Under the pieces are notes generated by a model. The model had not been told where the DNA came from and searched no databases. It saw only the letters and a list, made by a program, of their open reading frames with translations. Both the position numbers and the translations under genes were made by a program. DNA of 31,695 nt from Hypsibius dujardini (Eukaryota > Tardigrada > Eutardigrada > Parachela > Hypsibiidae): positions 1 to 31,695 of the forward strand of contig LRSR01001254.1 of the NCBI GenBank assembly GCA_001579985.1, read 5' to 3'. Shown here piece by piece: positions 10,660 through 19,996 of this stretch; position 1 is the first letter of the stretch, and the number at the start of each line of letters is the position of its first letter.

Positions 10660-13010
10660 GGCACCAGTTGTGATACCTGGATGAGAGAGTCATTCAGTCC
10701 CAAGTATTTTCCATTCCCACATCCGACGTCCAACAAGACTGATCCTGGTGCTAAGGCCGCAACGAACTTAGCAATCTGAGGCCAAGCTTTGTGCCGAGTT
10801 TCGCTGAAATGTGGTGCAATTCTCTCGTACACCTGGAAATAAGTATGTGCAACCAATTCATCAAGATATAGCATGGTGGATGAAAGTAATCAAAGGTATC
10901 CCGTACCTGATAGACATACTCGTCTTCCAGACTGCTCGCCGGTTTTTTCGGATCCCTGCAGCCTTCTGCGACAAAATCACCCGGATGCGCATTGGGGATA
11001 CCGGGATTTGTCTGAATGAGGGCTCTCTGAGAATCACAGTGCTCTCTGTAGTCACATTCGCAGGGCGTCTTTTTGGCACACCGGAATGTAAAAGAAATAC
11101 GCCGGAGTCGGCGCCAAGTCTGGCCGGTGGTCGAGGAATTCGCCAACGAGTCGGTGGCACGAGGAACAATTCTGCGAACCAAAATGTGTTTGCTAATAGT
11201 GTATTGTTACGGCCATTACGATTTGACCTTTGACTGCCAGATTGACGCTGTTTTCTGTATGTCTATCTGTCGGCTGTCTGTTTGTCTGTCTGGACATTTA
11301 CCTGCCTGTTCGATTGTCTATTTGTCTGTCTGTCTTTCTGCGTGTCTGTCTGTCTGTCTTTCTGCGTGTCTGTCTATGTCTGTCTGCCTGCCTGTCTGTC
11401 TGTCTGTCTGCGTGTTTCCCTGTCTATCTGCCTGCCTGCTTGTCTATCTGTCAGCCTGCCAATTCGTCGGGTCTGCAACTCCTTCTGTCTGTCTGTCTGT
11501 CTGTATGTAGGTCCGTCTGTTCGTCTGTCTATCTGTCTGTCAGTCAGTCTGTTAATCTGTCTGCCTGCTGTCTGCCCGTACATCTTTCATGTCTCACCTT
11601 ACCCGTGTGTCCAGGCGTAGCGACTTTCTCCGAGCATTGCCAAAAGACTTCGGGGTTCCAGCAAAACCTGTAAGACGGGATCTTCGGCACCAGAGGAGAA
11701 ATCCATCACAACGGCACCTCCGAGACTGAGCGAGCAGATACCATCTTCAAAAACCGAGTGGGTGTCCACGTGCGGAGGAATGCCTAGACGTGACTCATCC
11801 AAGGGAAAAATAAACGTTTGCCTCTGGAGACACACTAACTGTTCACCACTACCTTGTCCGGGTTCGTAGATATTCACGGTTAATTGGTCTGGAATCCGCG
11901 TGACACATCCGCACTCCACCAGCTTCTGAAGAATGTCACCGCACAGTTCGCCCGGTATTGGCCGGATTGGTGTGTCCAAGTCCAAGTCATTTTTCCCATA
12001 ACGAAACTGGTAGCCAAAATGGAGGGTCGTTCGGTTCTTCAGGAAATCTCCTATAAAACATCTTAAGTTAAGACAAAACAAAAGGTGCGGATGACAATTA
12101 CGGCAGAACTGACCAGAACTTTTCGTCTCCTCGGAGGCTATCAGTTCTTCCACGAACCGAATGAGTTCAGCTTCTTTTTCCTCCGTGATAAACTCGGATA
12201 AATATTTCAGACCTGGAGGATGCTTCGTGTCGGTCATCTCATGTGAAGAAGTCGAGCTTACGCAATGGGGAACTGAAATATGAGATCCAGAACCGCTTAA
12301 AGTATTTGTTAACTAAGTAAACTAAGTAAACCAAATAAAAATAAGTAGATTTTGCCTGTGGTCTTCAAAGGGACCAATCAATTCCAATCTTGATTAAAGC
12401 ACTGAATCAAGAACAGCTGATCAATCAATCGAACAGCCAGACAAAACGGATCAATCCACCAATCAACCAATCAACTAGACCTTACAATGAACAAACTCAC
12501 GATTCAACAGGTAAACCGGATACCACGGTAGGCGTTGACCATTGCCCAATTCAACGATTCGATTGATCAAAGCCTGGAAGATCACTTCAACATGTGCAGT
12601 GCAGCAGGATTGAAGCAACGCGAACGGTTCATCGGCAAAGAGGAAAATGTCAACGCCGGCAGTGTGATTAGAATGAGCCAAGCTGTCGATCGATCGGTTG
12701 ATTGGCAGAAGAGGCACATAAAGTTTTCCAGTTCCAGTTTGAATTTCGCGTCTTATATCACTCTCGGAAAATCCGCACGACAGTCCGGCATTGCCGATCG
12801 CTAAAAACTGAAAACGTTTTCAATAGCGATGTAGAAAAGTTGTAATGGACCGTTTTGGCTTACAGTTGTGACAGCGGTCTCTGAAATGCAAACATCATTT
12901 TGAAATTTGTTCTTTAACTGCTTCATTGTTTTCATGGCTCCTTTCAGACACTTTCGACGTTCGGAGTGGGAGAACGCTTTGAGGTGAACTGCGTCGGATA
13001 AGCCGGACAT
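9715..13010 (-). CDS. ALKBH8: ALKBH8, tRNA dioxygenase/methyltransferase, 684 aa
   Basis: ALKBH8 makes mcm5U at the tRNA wobble position and hydroxylates it, using S-adenosylmethionine, Fe(II) and 2-oxoglutarate. Exons: 13010-12864, 12807-12501, 12272-12114, 12050-11853, 11783-11603, 11192-10907, 10832-10677, 10475-10326, 10185-9715; all GT-AG, summing to 685 codons including the stop. An N-terminal RRM-like segment (about 50-150; [13 protein letters not shown]) precedes the AlkB domain. Fe ligands are H275 and D277 ([12 protein letters not shown]) and H330 (WTHG). The 2-oxoglutarate-binding arginines lie in [10 protein letters not shown] near 358-368. Zinc cysteines are C375, C377 and C383 ([11 protein letters not shown]). 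The methyltransferase has motif [14 protein letters not shown] from D461, then [42 protein letters not shown] and [13 protein letters not shown]. Length compares with 664 aa in human. It diverges from the RAD51AP1-like gene. All catalytic residues are intact. Confidence 0.97.
10601..10661. repeat. GACA array in ALKBH8 intron
   Basis: About 15 GACA units with one change lie in the intron between the exons 10832-10677 and 10475-10326. Confidence 0.95.
11258..11580. repeat. GTCT/GCCT array in ALKBH8 intron
   Basis: A long, interrupted GTCT array fills the largest intron of ALKBH8 (11193-11602), just after the AlkB catalytic exon ending WTHG. Open frames across it are repeat translations. Confidence 0.95.
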
Positions 13011-13787
13011 TGTATAGAGCGTTTAGCAAAACATTTAGAACTCAGAACTATTTATAAAAAGAAACGTCAAAAACAGAAATCGAAATCGTAGACTTACTTT
13101 ATAATCGGGATGAAAACTGGAAGAAAACTCAGGAACAATTGTTGGCCAATCGAACGATCGCTTATTTTGCCCACCGGTGCGGTAAATTGTGCCCGTACGT
13201 TTACAGCATTACGCCCGTAATCCATCAATCAAACATTAGATTTCCATAAAAATATTATTCATTACACATCAGAATCCAGCTCGACTTCCTACACGAAAGA
13301 TTCCTCGTTGAAAAAACAAATCAATGGAAGAAATCCTGTTTCAGACACAAGACGAATCAACAATCAAATTTTAAAGACCGAGAACGTCAAATCAACAATC
13401 AATTGATCGCAGTCTTGTGGTCTATTCCTTGAATCAATCAGACACTGGTGGTAACTTACGCGTGTTCTGTTCAACCGAACATGTTCCCGTTTTTTCACCC
13501 AGATTATCCAGTAATTTTTTGAGATCTCCACAATCGAACACTATCATTCTCCGCGGAACATTTTATTCTCTACGACAGAACATTTTATTATCCGCAAACC
13601 GTGGCGCTACGACAGAACATTTTATTATCCGCCAACCGAGGTGGAACATTTTATTCTCTACGACAGAACATTTTATTATTCGTGAACCGCGGCGGAACAT
13701 TTCATTCTTCATCGTTCGTTCTTTCATCGATTGTTCGGTGGCTTGATTCGCTCCTCTGCTCTTTATTCATCGATTCGGCCGACAAAA
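13011..13787. promoter_or_regulatory. Divergent promoter region, ALKBH8 / RAD51AP1-like
   Basis: The two start codons are 777 bp apart and point away from each other, so this segment must hold both promoters. It contains dispersed AATCAA motifs and, nearest the RAD51AP1-like gene, a cluster of six GAACATTTTATT-like repeats (13555-13712). No coding exon is supported. Confidence 0.55.
13555..13712. repeat. GAACATTTTATT repeat cluster
   Basis: Six copies of GAACATTTTATT (the last with one change) alternate with CTCTACGACA and TCCGCAAACCG-type segments. Longer blocks starting GGAACA recur at 13555, 13643 and 13694, so spacing is irregular (88 and 51 bp). It ends about 75 bp before the RAD51AP1-like ATG. 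Confidence 0.8.
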
Positions 13788-15832
13788 ATGGCTCCCGCCG
13801 CCCGCGGAAGAGGTGGACGAGCAGCCGCTTCCAAATCGAAAGCAACATTGGATGATTCAGTCGAGGAAATTCCTGTTACGAGGGTGAAACAAAAATTTAG
13901 CGCTCTACTTTGTCCTGGCAAACAAGTTGATGTCCTTATTTGGTTGTGCAGAAACCTTCACCGGATCCCGTTACGGACGACAGTTTCGTTGATTTGGACG
14001 CCGATTCTGCTGTAACCGCTGATAGCGGCAAAACGTAAGTCATAAATATTCATGTGGAATTTGAGATCGCCACGAAGCCAGACCGAGCAGATTCGCCGTT
14101 GAATCACATGCTAGATTCATTGATTGCATTGGAATGGAATTCATTTTCCCATTCACTTTGTTAGCTTGATTGCTTGATTGCGTGATTGCGCTCTTCCTCT
14201 GAAAAATTTATTCATCGCTCTGTAAGGATCGAATGAATTATTGTATGGTTGTTTGTATATCTTTGGAAAACAATTTCATTCTAATTCAAACACTTTATTT
14301 AAACACGTAGTACTGTTTTTGTAATTCGCAAGTGAGATCGATTGATCCGTTGAGAGTTAAAATGTCCTTGGTTGGTCAAATAATATTTCCTCATCGATGC
14401 GATGGATTGATAAAAGATGGCGATTTTGCTTGCCTCTTCCGTCCAACTTGATACAGGACCACCAGGACCAGAAGCAAGAGCAACACCGTTTCAGCCGCAC
14501 TTGAAGTGCAACTCCAAAAGGAGGCTCCTCCCGAACAGGCGTCTGCTAAGCAGTTACCGGCAAAGGGTCCGATCGTTCCGACTCCCAAGTAGGAACAGCA
14601 GGTTCTGTTTACTTTCACTGACTGATAAGTGTGATATCGTCATCTTTGCCTTTCAGACCAGCTGAAAAGAGCGTTGAATCGGTGATGATGGAGCTCCCGG
14701 TTGCTGCTGCTTCGTCCAAGAAGCCACAGACAAGGTATGTGCCCATGCAGATCCATACGTCAAAACATGCCGCGTTAAAGTGTATTCGACCTTGATATCT
14801 CCTGTTGACACATCATTCTCTTTCAGGTTAGCGACAGAGAAGAAAGACGACGAGAAGAGCGTGGAATCGGAAGAAGTGGCGTTGCCCATTGCTGCTGTTG
14901 CTGCTTCGACGAAGAAGCCGCCGGCAAAGAAGTACGTTTTCCGTTTACGAAAGCCAGGCTGGTGGTAGTTGGTCTCCTCCTACGAGTTGGTCTCCTTCAA
15001 GTTGGTCTCCTTCGAGTTGGTCTCCTCCTACGAGTTGGTCTCCTCCTACGAGTTGGGTCTCCTCCTTCGACTTGGTCTCCTCCTACGAGTTGGTCTCCTA
15101 TTTCATTAATCACGGTGGTTTTCTGTGTGCGATGTATGAGTTTAGACCTCCTAAGACGAAGGCCAAGAAGGGACCTGCAGGTATAGATCGGATTATACTC
15201 ATTTTTTTATTCGAACTACCTTCGATATACAGATGTTTGATTTTAGCGAAGAAAGCGAAAGGCGGTCGGAAGAAGAAAGCCGGATCGGACTCGGAAGATG
15301 ACGTCGATCACGACTATATGTACGTGGCCGCGGGTAGTTTAGCATGATCTGCTTTTTCGCACTGAAATTTATGGTCCTTTCATGTGGGAGGACTATGGGT
15401 GTCTTAAATTGTACCGGAAGATGATGCGCGTTACTTCGTTTTTATTCTTTCACGTTTCAGGGAATCTGCGCGAAGCACAACCAAGAAGGCCAAGGTCACC
15501 ACAACCGATGCTGAGTGAGTTCTTCGCGTTTTGATTCGGGATTTTGCTGACAGCTGTGGTGCTTTATCACGTGTTTGGCCCTTTTTAGTGGGGTCTTGAA
15601 AGAGGTCAAGACAATCACTTTTCCGCCTGGTGGAATCAGACTGGGTAAGTGAAGGCACTGATTACTCGGTCACTCGCCGCTCTTTGTGTTATGGAAGTGT
15701 GGAGAGACATAGCGATCGCCGACAAAGTAATTCGACTGCGGTATTACGCATGGTTTCATTGCAGGTCTGAGCCGAAACAGCCGTCCGACCAACCCTCTTC
15801 ATCCGGGAGCCGGGCACGGTCGGAGGTATTAA
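13788..15832 (+). CDS. RAD51AP1: RAD51AP1-like recombination factor, 259 aa, ten exons
   Basis: RAD51AP1 binds RAD51 and DNA and stimulates strand invasion in homologous recombination. Exons: 13788-13883, 13952-14034, 14457-14588, 14657-14734, 14827-14931, 15146-15180, 15247-15319, 15461-15514, 15589-15644, 15765-15832; all GT-AG, summing to 260 codons including the stop. The decisive feature is the C-terminal IRLGLSRNSRPTNPLHP (235-251), which matches the RAD51-binding tail of vertebrate RAD51AP1 (RLGLSR ... PLHP). The rest is low-complexity, Lys/Ser/Ala-rich and disordered, as in the family, with an RG-rich start (ARGRGGR), an FVDLD stretch at 44-48 that could bind SUMO-like folds, and basic KKAKGGRKKK followed by an acidic patch. 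Exons 4 and 5 are similar (EKSVES ... LPVAAASSKKP against EKSVES ... LPIAAVAASTKKP), indicating tandem exon duplication. Shorter than the roughly 335-aa human protein. Orthology rests mainly on the tail. Confidence 0.78.
14967..15101. repeat. GTTGGTCTCC minisatellite in RAD51AP1-like intron 5
   Basis: About eight copies of an 18-bp unit (GTTGGTCTCCTCCTACGA), some shortened to 15 bp, sit in the intron after exon 5. In frame it would read SWSPPT repeats, but it lies between good splice sites that keep frame without it. Confidence 0.9.
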
Positions 15833-16210
15833 CCAGGCGTCGCGAAGAAGGAGCGTTTGCCCTTCCCACAAAATCCGTGTTGTAGTTTTTTTCACGTCGC
15901 TTAATTAGCACATCGTATTATTGATTAGCGGTAATACAGTAGTATGAGGGAAAGGCTCTGGAATGGGCCACCAGGTGGCGCTCTGTCGCAAATTAATCGA
16001 AAACGATAAGTCACTGCATAGTCAGCGACCTCTACAGGGAGCGACCTCTACAGGGAGCTTTTTCTAACCGTCACATTATTTTGTATTTTAAACATGTTCC
16101 CACAACTTTTCTTCATATCTAATACGCGTTCCATCGGGGTTATCGAGTATACTCTGTCGTTTAGGAGCTTGGCGGTAGCCAAAACATGTCTTGCAGTTCT
16201 GATTCCAGGT

Positions 16211-16292
16211 TGACCCATTCCAGGACGCCTCCCTCACGGTCTGACCAAAACTGACCCATTCCGAAACGCCTCCCTCACGGTCTGACCAAAAC
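16211..16292. repeat. 41-bp tandem duplication
   Basis: Two copies of a 41-bp unit containing CGCCTCCCTCACGGTCTGAC, differing at three positions. Confidence 0.9.
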
Positions 16293-16450
16293 TGACATTT
16301 TTACCAGTTCTTTTCTCGGCGCTTCATTGCTTTCTCTGTTTTTGTTGTTGTTCTTTTGATGGAGTCGGCGAAGAAGCCTCACTGGCTGGGTGTGGGAGCT
16401 GCCCGGTCAGACGATGGATTTTCACGTCGGCAAGCGTTGGCCTATCTTAA

Positions 16451-16586
16451 TACTGTACTGTCGCGACCAATTGGTGCTGCTTTTTAGGTCCACCGTATAT
16501 TATTACTGCAGTGAAGCACAGTGTCTGCAGTCATAATATACGGGTCGGTCTAAAAAACAGCACCAATTGGGCGCGACATTACAGTA
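16451..16586. mobile_element. Palindromic MITE flanked by TA
   Basis: Arms of about 60 bp are inverted copies: the left end reads TACTGTACTGTCGCGACCAA and the right end, reverse-complemented, TACTGTAATGTCGCGCCCAA. Both continue through TTGGTGCTG and a CCGTATATTAT segment to CTGCAG, around a loop of about 12 bp. Both ends start with TA, which fits a TA target duplication and a Tc1/mariner-type non-autonomous element. No gene inside. Confidence 0.8.
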
Positions 16587-16755
16587 ATAGCACTAAATGG
16601 TCAAACGCTGGCTTGTTTTACGTTGCTTGGAGCTTGTGGTTTGCCTTGTTACTTGTTATGTCACCCAAATGGGAAAAAACATCGAAAAAGATCAGTTCAG
16701 TGACGAAACAATAGTTTCAACTGTTGCACAACTCAGTACTAATAATCCACACCTA

Positions 16756-16900
16756 GAAAGAACAAAAAACTGGTTTAAAGAACGAAAAAGCTAGTTTAGG
16801 GAACAAAACTGCAAGTGCAAAGAACGACAAATCGGGTTTGAGGAACAAGAAGGCAAGCTTTAAAGAACGAAAAGCATGTTTCAAGAACAGAAAAAGCAAG
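16756..16900. repeat. Degenerate ~21-bp AAAGAACGAAAA repeats
   Basis: About seven diverged copies of an AAAGAACGAAAAAGCAAGTTT-like unit. They give short Lys/Phe-rich frames that are not coding. Confidence 0.7.
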
Positions 16901-17253
16901 CATTTTCAATCAACCAATCGCTGCAGCTTGTGCTGTTGCCATCTGCCAGCAACCAATCAAGCAACTGATAAAGCAATTATTAATCTTGATTTTGTGCTCG
17001 TTTTTTTTCGGCGACTTGGTCTCTGCGAATTTGTCATTAATTAATTAATTTCCTCACGATTTAATACAACACCTTCGCATTCTTGGCTGACGAGTAATTT
17101 TCCGGTAAATATCGCATTTTTAATAACCTTTTCGTCTCTGCTGTATAGAAAACTTATGTGAAAAATAATCACACAAAAATATTTTCTTCCCGTTTTTTTC
17201 ATCCGACTTCTGTGCAAACAGGATTATCTTTCCTCATCAATCGTTGACGCATC

Positions 17254-17655
17254 ATGTCGGGAAGAGAAGGTGGGGATGACTTACCGGGTTTTATTCCCAC
17301 AATGAACCATGACTGTGTTTGTGTTTTCAGGAGGGAAGAAGAAGCCGTTGAAGGCGCCGAAGAAAGAAGGAAAAGAGCTCGACGAGGTTTTGCCCTTTCG
17401 ATTTTCTTCGAGCTGCCATTTTATTTAACAATGCTTACATTTAGGAAGACGCTGCTTTCAAAGCCAAGCAGAAGGAGCAACAGAAAGCGCTCCAGGAGGC
17501 TGCGAAAAAAGCTGCGGAAAAAGGACCTCTTTGTGCGTTTCCATTTTCTTTATCTCGTATTCATTCAAACCAACAGTTTCTGCTTGGAGTATTCATTAAC
17601 CTTTTTTTTTCATTTTCCAGCGGGCGGTGGAATTAAGAAGAGTGGCAAGAAGTGA
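17254..17655 (+). CDS. TMA7: TMA7, translation machinery-associated protein 7, 64 aa
   Basis: TMA7 (also called CCDC72) is a tiny, highly charged ribosome-associated protein. Exons are 17254-17269, 17331-17386, 17445-17532 and 17621-17655; introns are 58-88 nt, GT-AG. The spliced protein is 64 residues, the usual length. It starts MSGREGGKKKPLKAPKK, continues with the conserved ELDEED...FKAKQKEQQK coiled region, and ends GPLSGGGIKKSGKK, all diagnostic of the family. The first exon codes only for MSGRE plus one base, so single-ORF searches miss the gene. It converges with the NATD1-like gene, whose stop codon is 370 bp downstream. Confidence 0.97.
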   Translation: MSGREGGDDLPGFIPTMNHDCVCVFRREEEAVEGAEERRKRARRGFALSIFFELPFYLTMLTFRKTLLSKPSRRSNRKRSRRLRKKLRKKDLFVRFHFLYLVFIQTNSFCLEYSLTFFFHFPAGGGIKKSGKK

Positions 17656-18024
17656 TGGATTATCGGGAGTTTGTTTTATTTTCGACTAATTTTCCGGCGT
17701 CCCTGACATATATTCCAACATTACGAGAAGCGTCGCGTTCATTTTAGCAGCGTCATGTTCCATTACTTTATCACACAATTTTTTCCTGAAATTCGAAGTG
17801 GTCACGACCAAAATGAGAGGCTCCATTATCTGTATCCGACGAGTGAAAGAAATCAGCACAAAATCAATCAATCAATCAATTGATCAACCAATCAATCTAT
17901 CAATCAATCAATCAATCGAACAGATGGCTTTTTCTACTTTCGGCATGCATTGTGGCGATTAAATCGGATCAGTTTCTTCACGATTCTGCGTCATGGAAAG
18001 TGGGACTGTTTCTTGATCGCCGCG
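17656..18024. other. Convergent 3' region, TMA7 / NATD1-like
   Basis: Shared 3' UTR space of two convergent genes. Contains an ATCA array at 17861-17915. A 61-codon minus ORF (17686-17871) shows no family resemblance and is more likely UTR. Confidence 0.5.
17861..17915. repeat. ATCA array
   Basis: About 12 AATC/ATCA units with a few substitutions, between the TMA7 and NATD1-like genes. Confidence 0.9.
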
Positions 18025-18716
18025 TCAGAGAAACTGCAGTTTCTGTAAGGAAGGAGACACGGCAATCTTGTCGCGGTGCTTTTCAACATATTCCGCAGTG
18101 TACCAACAAGTCTGCAAAAGAATATTCCATGTGCCAGGTCACTTCACACGAAAGATGAATATCTCACCAATTGAGCCTTTAGATCCTTTTCTGCTGCGAA
18201 TTCGAGTGCCTGAAATAACAATCAACCGCATCTATAACAGTCTCATCATTTCAAGTCAATCAAATAATCTTTTCAATAGTATAATGGTGAAACAAAAACA
18301 GCGCAATAAATCAATCAAGTAAAACAAATGATCACAAAATCAACCAATCAAGCGGAAGCTGTAGCCAAAATATTGACACAAATCAACCAATCAAGCAGAA
18401 GCTATAGCCAAAATACTGAAACAAATCAACCAATCAAGCGGAAGCTATAGCCAAAATATTGCATCAATCAATCAACCTAAGGATTCCTTACTTTGGCAAC
18501 TAAAAGAGCGCCGACGCCTTTCCCGCGGAACTCTTCCGGCACAAAAGTATGCTGCAGATCGATAACATTGCTTTTTGGTAGTGCATACGTCAGAAGGGCT
18601 TCTTCCTTAGATCCATCTATAGGGATGAAAAATTTTCGCCGCCGTTCGTCGTGTTGTACGGAGAGGATTTGTTGCGACGCACTTTCACCACTCGAGGCCA
18701 CTGCGGAGGAGGCCAT
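18025..18716 (-). CDS. NATD1: NATD1-like N-acetyltransferase, 117 aa, three exons
   Basis: A small GNAT-fold protein of the NATD1 (GTLF3B) type; its substrate is not established. Exons are 18716-18492, 18209-18168 and 18111-18025, GT-AG, phase 0. The start of the fold is VQHDERRRKFFIPIDG, then VIDLQHTFVPEEFRGKGVGA with the acetyl-CoA loop RGKGVG at 64-69, then AAEKDLKAQLTCWYTAEYVE, which matches the family's C-terminal motif (the TCWY is formed across the second splice junction). Length is close to the 113 residues of human NATD1. The Met at 18716 was chosen for length. The frame stays open upstream to another ATG at 18869, but a CATTGCAG acceptor at 18763 suggests that the upstream part is intron and that a 5' UTR exon exists further away. 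Confidence 0.93.
18337..18465. repeat. Three tandem copies of a 43-bp unit
   Basis: Units begin at 18337, 18380 and 18423 with AAATCAACCAATCAAGCGGA and continue AGCTATAGCCAAAATATTG. They lie in the first intron of the NATD1-like gene, close to the donor site. Confidence 0.95.
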
Positions 18717-19996
18717 ATTGCGGACGGATGCAGAATTGTGGAGACATATGCTGCTGGCCCACCTGCAATGAGACTCATGGGACTTGATGGAAGAAAGCAA
18801 AGGGGAAGAAGAAGCAAATTGACTAACTTCAGCGTTCCCCTTGAAAGGTTGTTCAACATCGATATCCAATCGAAGCCGATCTTTCGTTGGGACTGTGATC
18901 TGTGATGAAAAGCGTATTAAAACGTCAATAAGGAAAAATAATTGTCCACTCGGACCAGGGTGGACGGCGACAACTTGGATTTATGACTGCGATCAGCTGT
19001 TGTTTGTTGTTGATTTTTATGAATGATTTGTCATTGATTGATTGACTGATAATACAGATTTGGAGTTCGAACATCATTCGTGTTAATAAGCCTTACCGTT
19101 CCCGTCAGAGGCTAAGCCGTTCCAAACGAATCTACATGTTTGCAAAATTAGACTTGCTCGTTCCATTCATTTCTGATTACAGAATCTAGATTTCTGATTT
19201 ATTTTCTGCCAGCTGGCGAAATTTTCAGGAATTCTTCCTTTTCTGCGGTCTCGGTTCTGTAGATTTTCCTCATATAAATAATAGCTTTCCATGGAGCAGC
19301 AGATATAACGAAATACCGTGACCCTCTTTGCTGACTTCCTTGTGCTTCTGCTGAGCGATAAAGGGAAGAGAGGATATTTTCCTCCCTCTGGTTTATCGAT
19401 CTGGAAATCGAACTCGTGGTCCGGTTATGATTCGAAATATCTTCGCCCGAAAGAGAAGTACAACCGATTTATTTGGACGGTTGATTTCCTTTTTTGCAAA
19501 TGTGGTCGTGGCGTTTCGGGGCTAATCATCTGGAAGGTTGTCAACTTCAAAATCGTTTACGCTAATCAATCAATCAATCAAGGGTTGGTTCATTCCGTGA
19601 AGATTGTTCGTCACTTCATTGAAGTGAAGACGGAACAGCTGAAACGGTGTAACAGTGCGGTGAGTTCTCACGAGTTCAAGTTGCTTCTGAAAGCTGGCAT
19701 GGTGGTTTTTTTATTCCAAAATGCTTACGTCAATTTATGTGGTGGAAAGATGTTAGAAATAAGTGAAAAGAACTGCACTTTGAATATTTGCAATCAATCA
19801 ATCAATCAACCAATCGATCAAGCGATATAATCAACTGCAATCAATCAAGCAATCAGCAGATCGGCCAAGCGATACAATTAACTGCCAACAGTTTTGATGT
19901 GAAAGTGGAGCTGTTACCGAACAAGATGGGCTAATTTTGGTATTTTGCAGGACTTTCTCGTATTGGATTAGCTAGTTCTTGCAACTCCTCTCCACC
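18717..19996. other. Divergent spacer upstream of NATD1-like and AP3B
   Basis: Contains the promoters of two divergent genes. A TATAAA-like site is at about 19275. A good acceptor (GGTATTTTGCAG) ends near 19950, some 45 nt before the AP3B ATG, which suggests a 5' UTR intron. A 170-codon open frame at 19318-19830 crosses two ATCA arrays, starts at GTG rather than ATG and has no family resemblance, so I do not call it. Confidence 0.5.

Larger units (their letters stand above)
15833..17253. other. Spacer between RAD51AP1-like gene and TMA7
   Basis: Holds the 3' UTR of the RAD51AP1-like gene, two small direct duplications (16024-16055 and 16211-16292), a palindromic element (16451-16586), degenerate AAAGAACGAAAA repeats (16756-16900) and the TMA7 promoter. 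A 42-codon ORF at 16359-16487 (starting MESAKKPHWLGV) runs into the palindrome and stops. No established gene was recognised. Confidence 0.5.

Noticed and set aside
11374-11583. Arg/Gln/Asp-rich ORFs (RQTDRQTD type)
   Set aside because: Antisense translations of the same tetranucleotide arrays.
17686-17871. 61-codon minus ORF between TMA7 and NATD1-like
   Set aside because: No family features and it lies in shared 3' UTR space of two convergent genes.
19318-19830. 170-codon plus ORF upstream of AP3B
   Set aside because: It starts at GTG, contains ATCA arrays read as NQSINQ at two places, and shows no domain; more likely promoter, 5' UTR or intron sequence.
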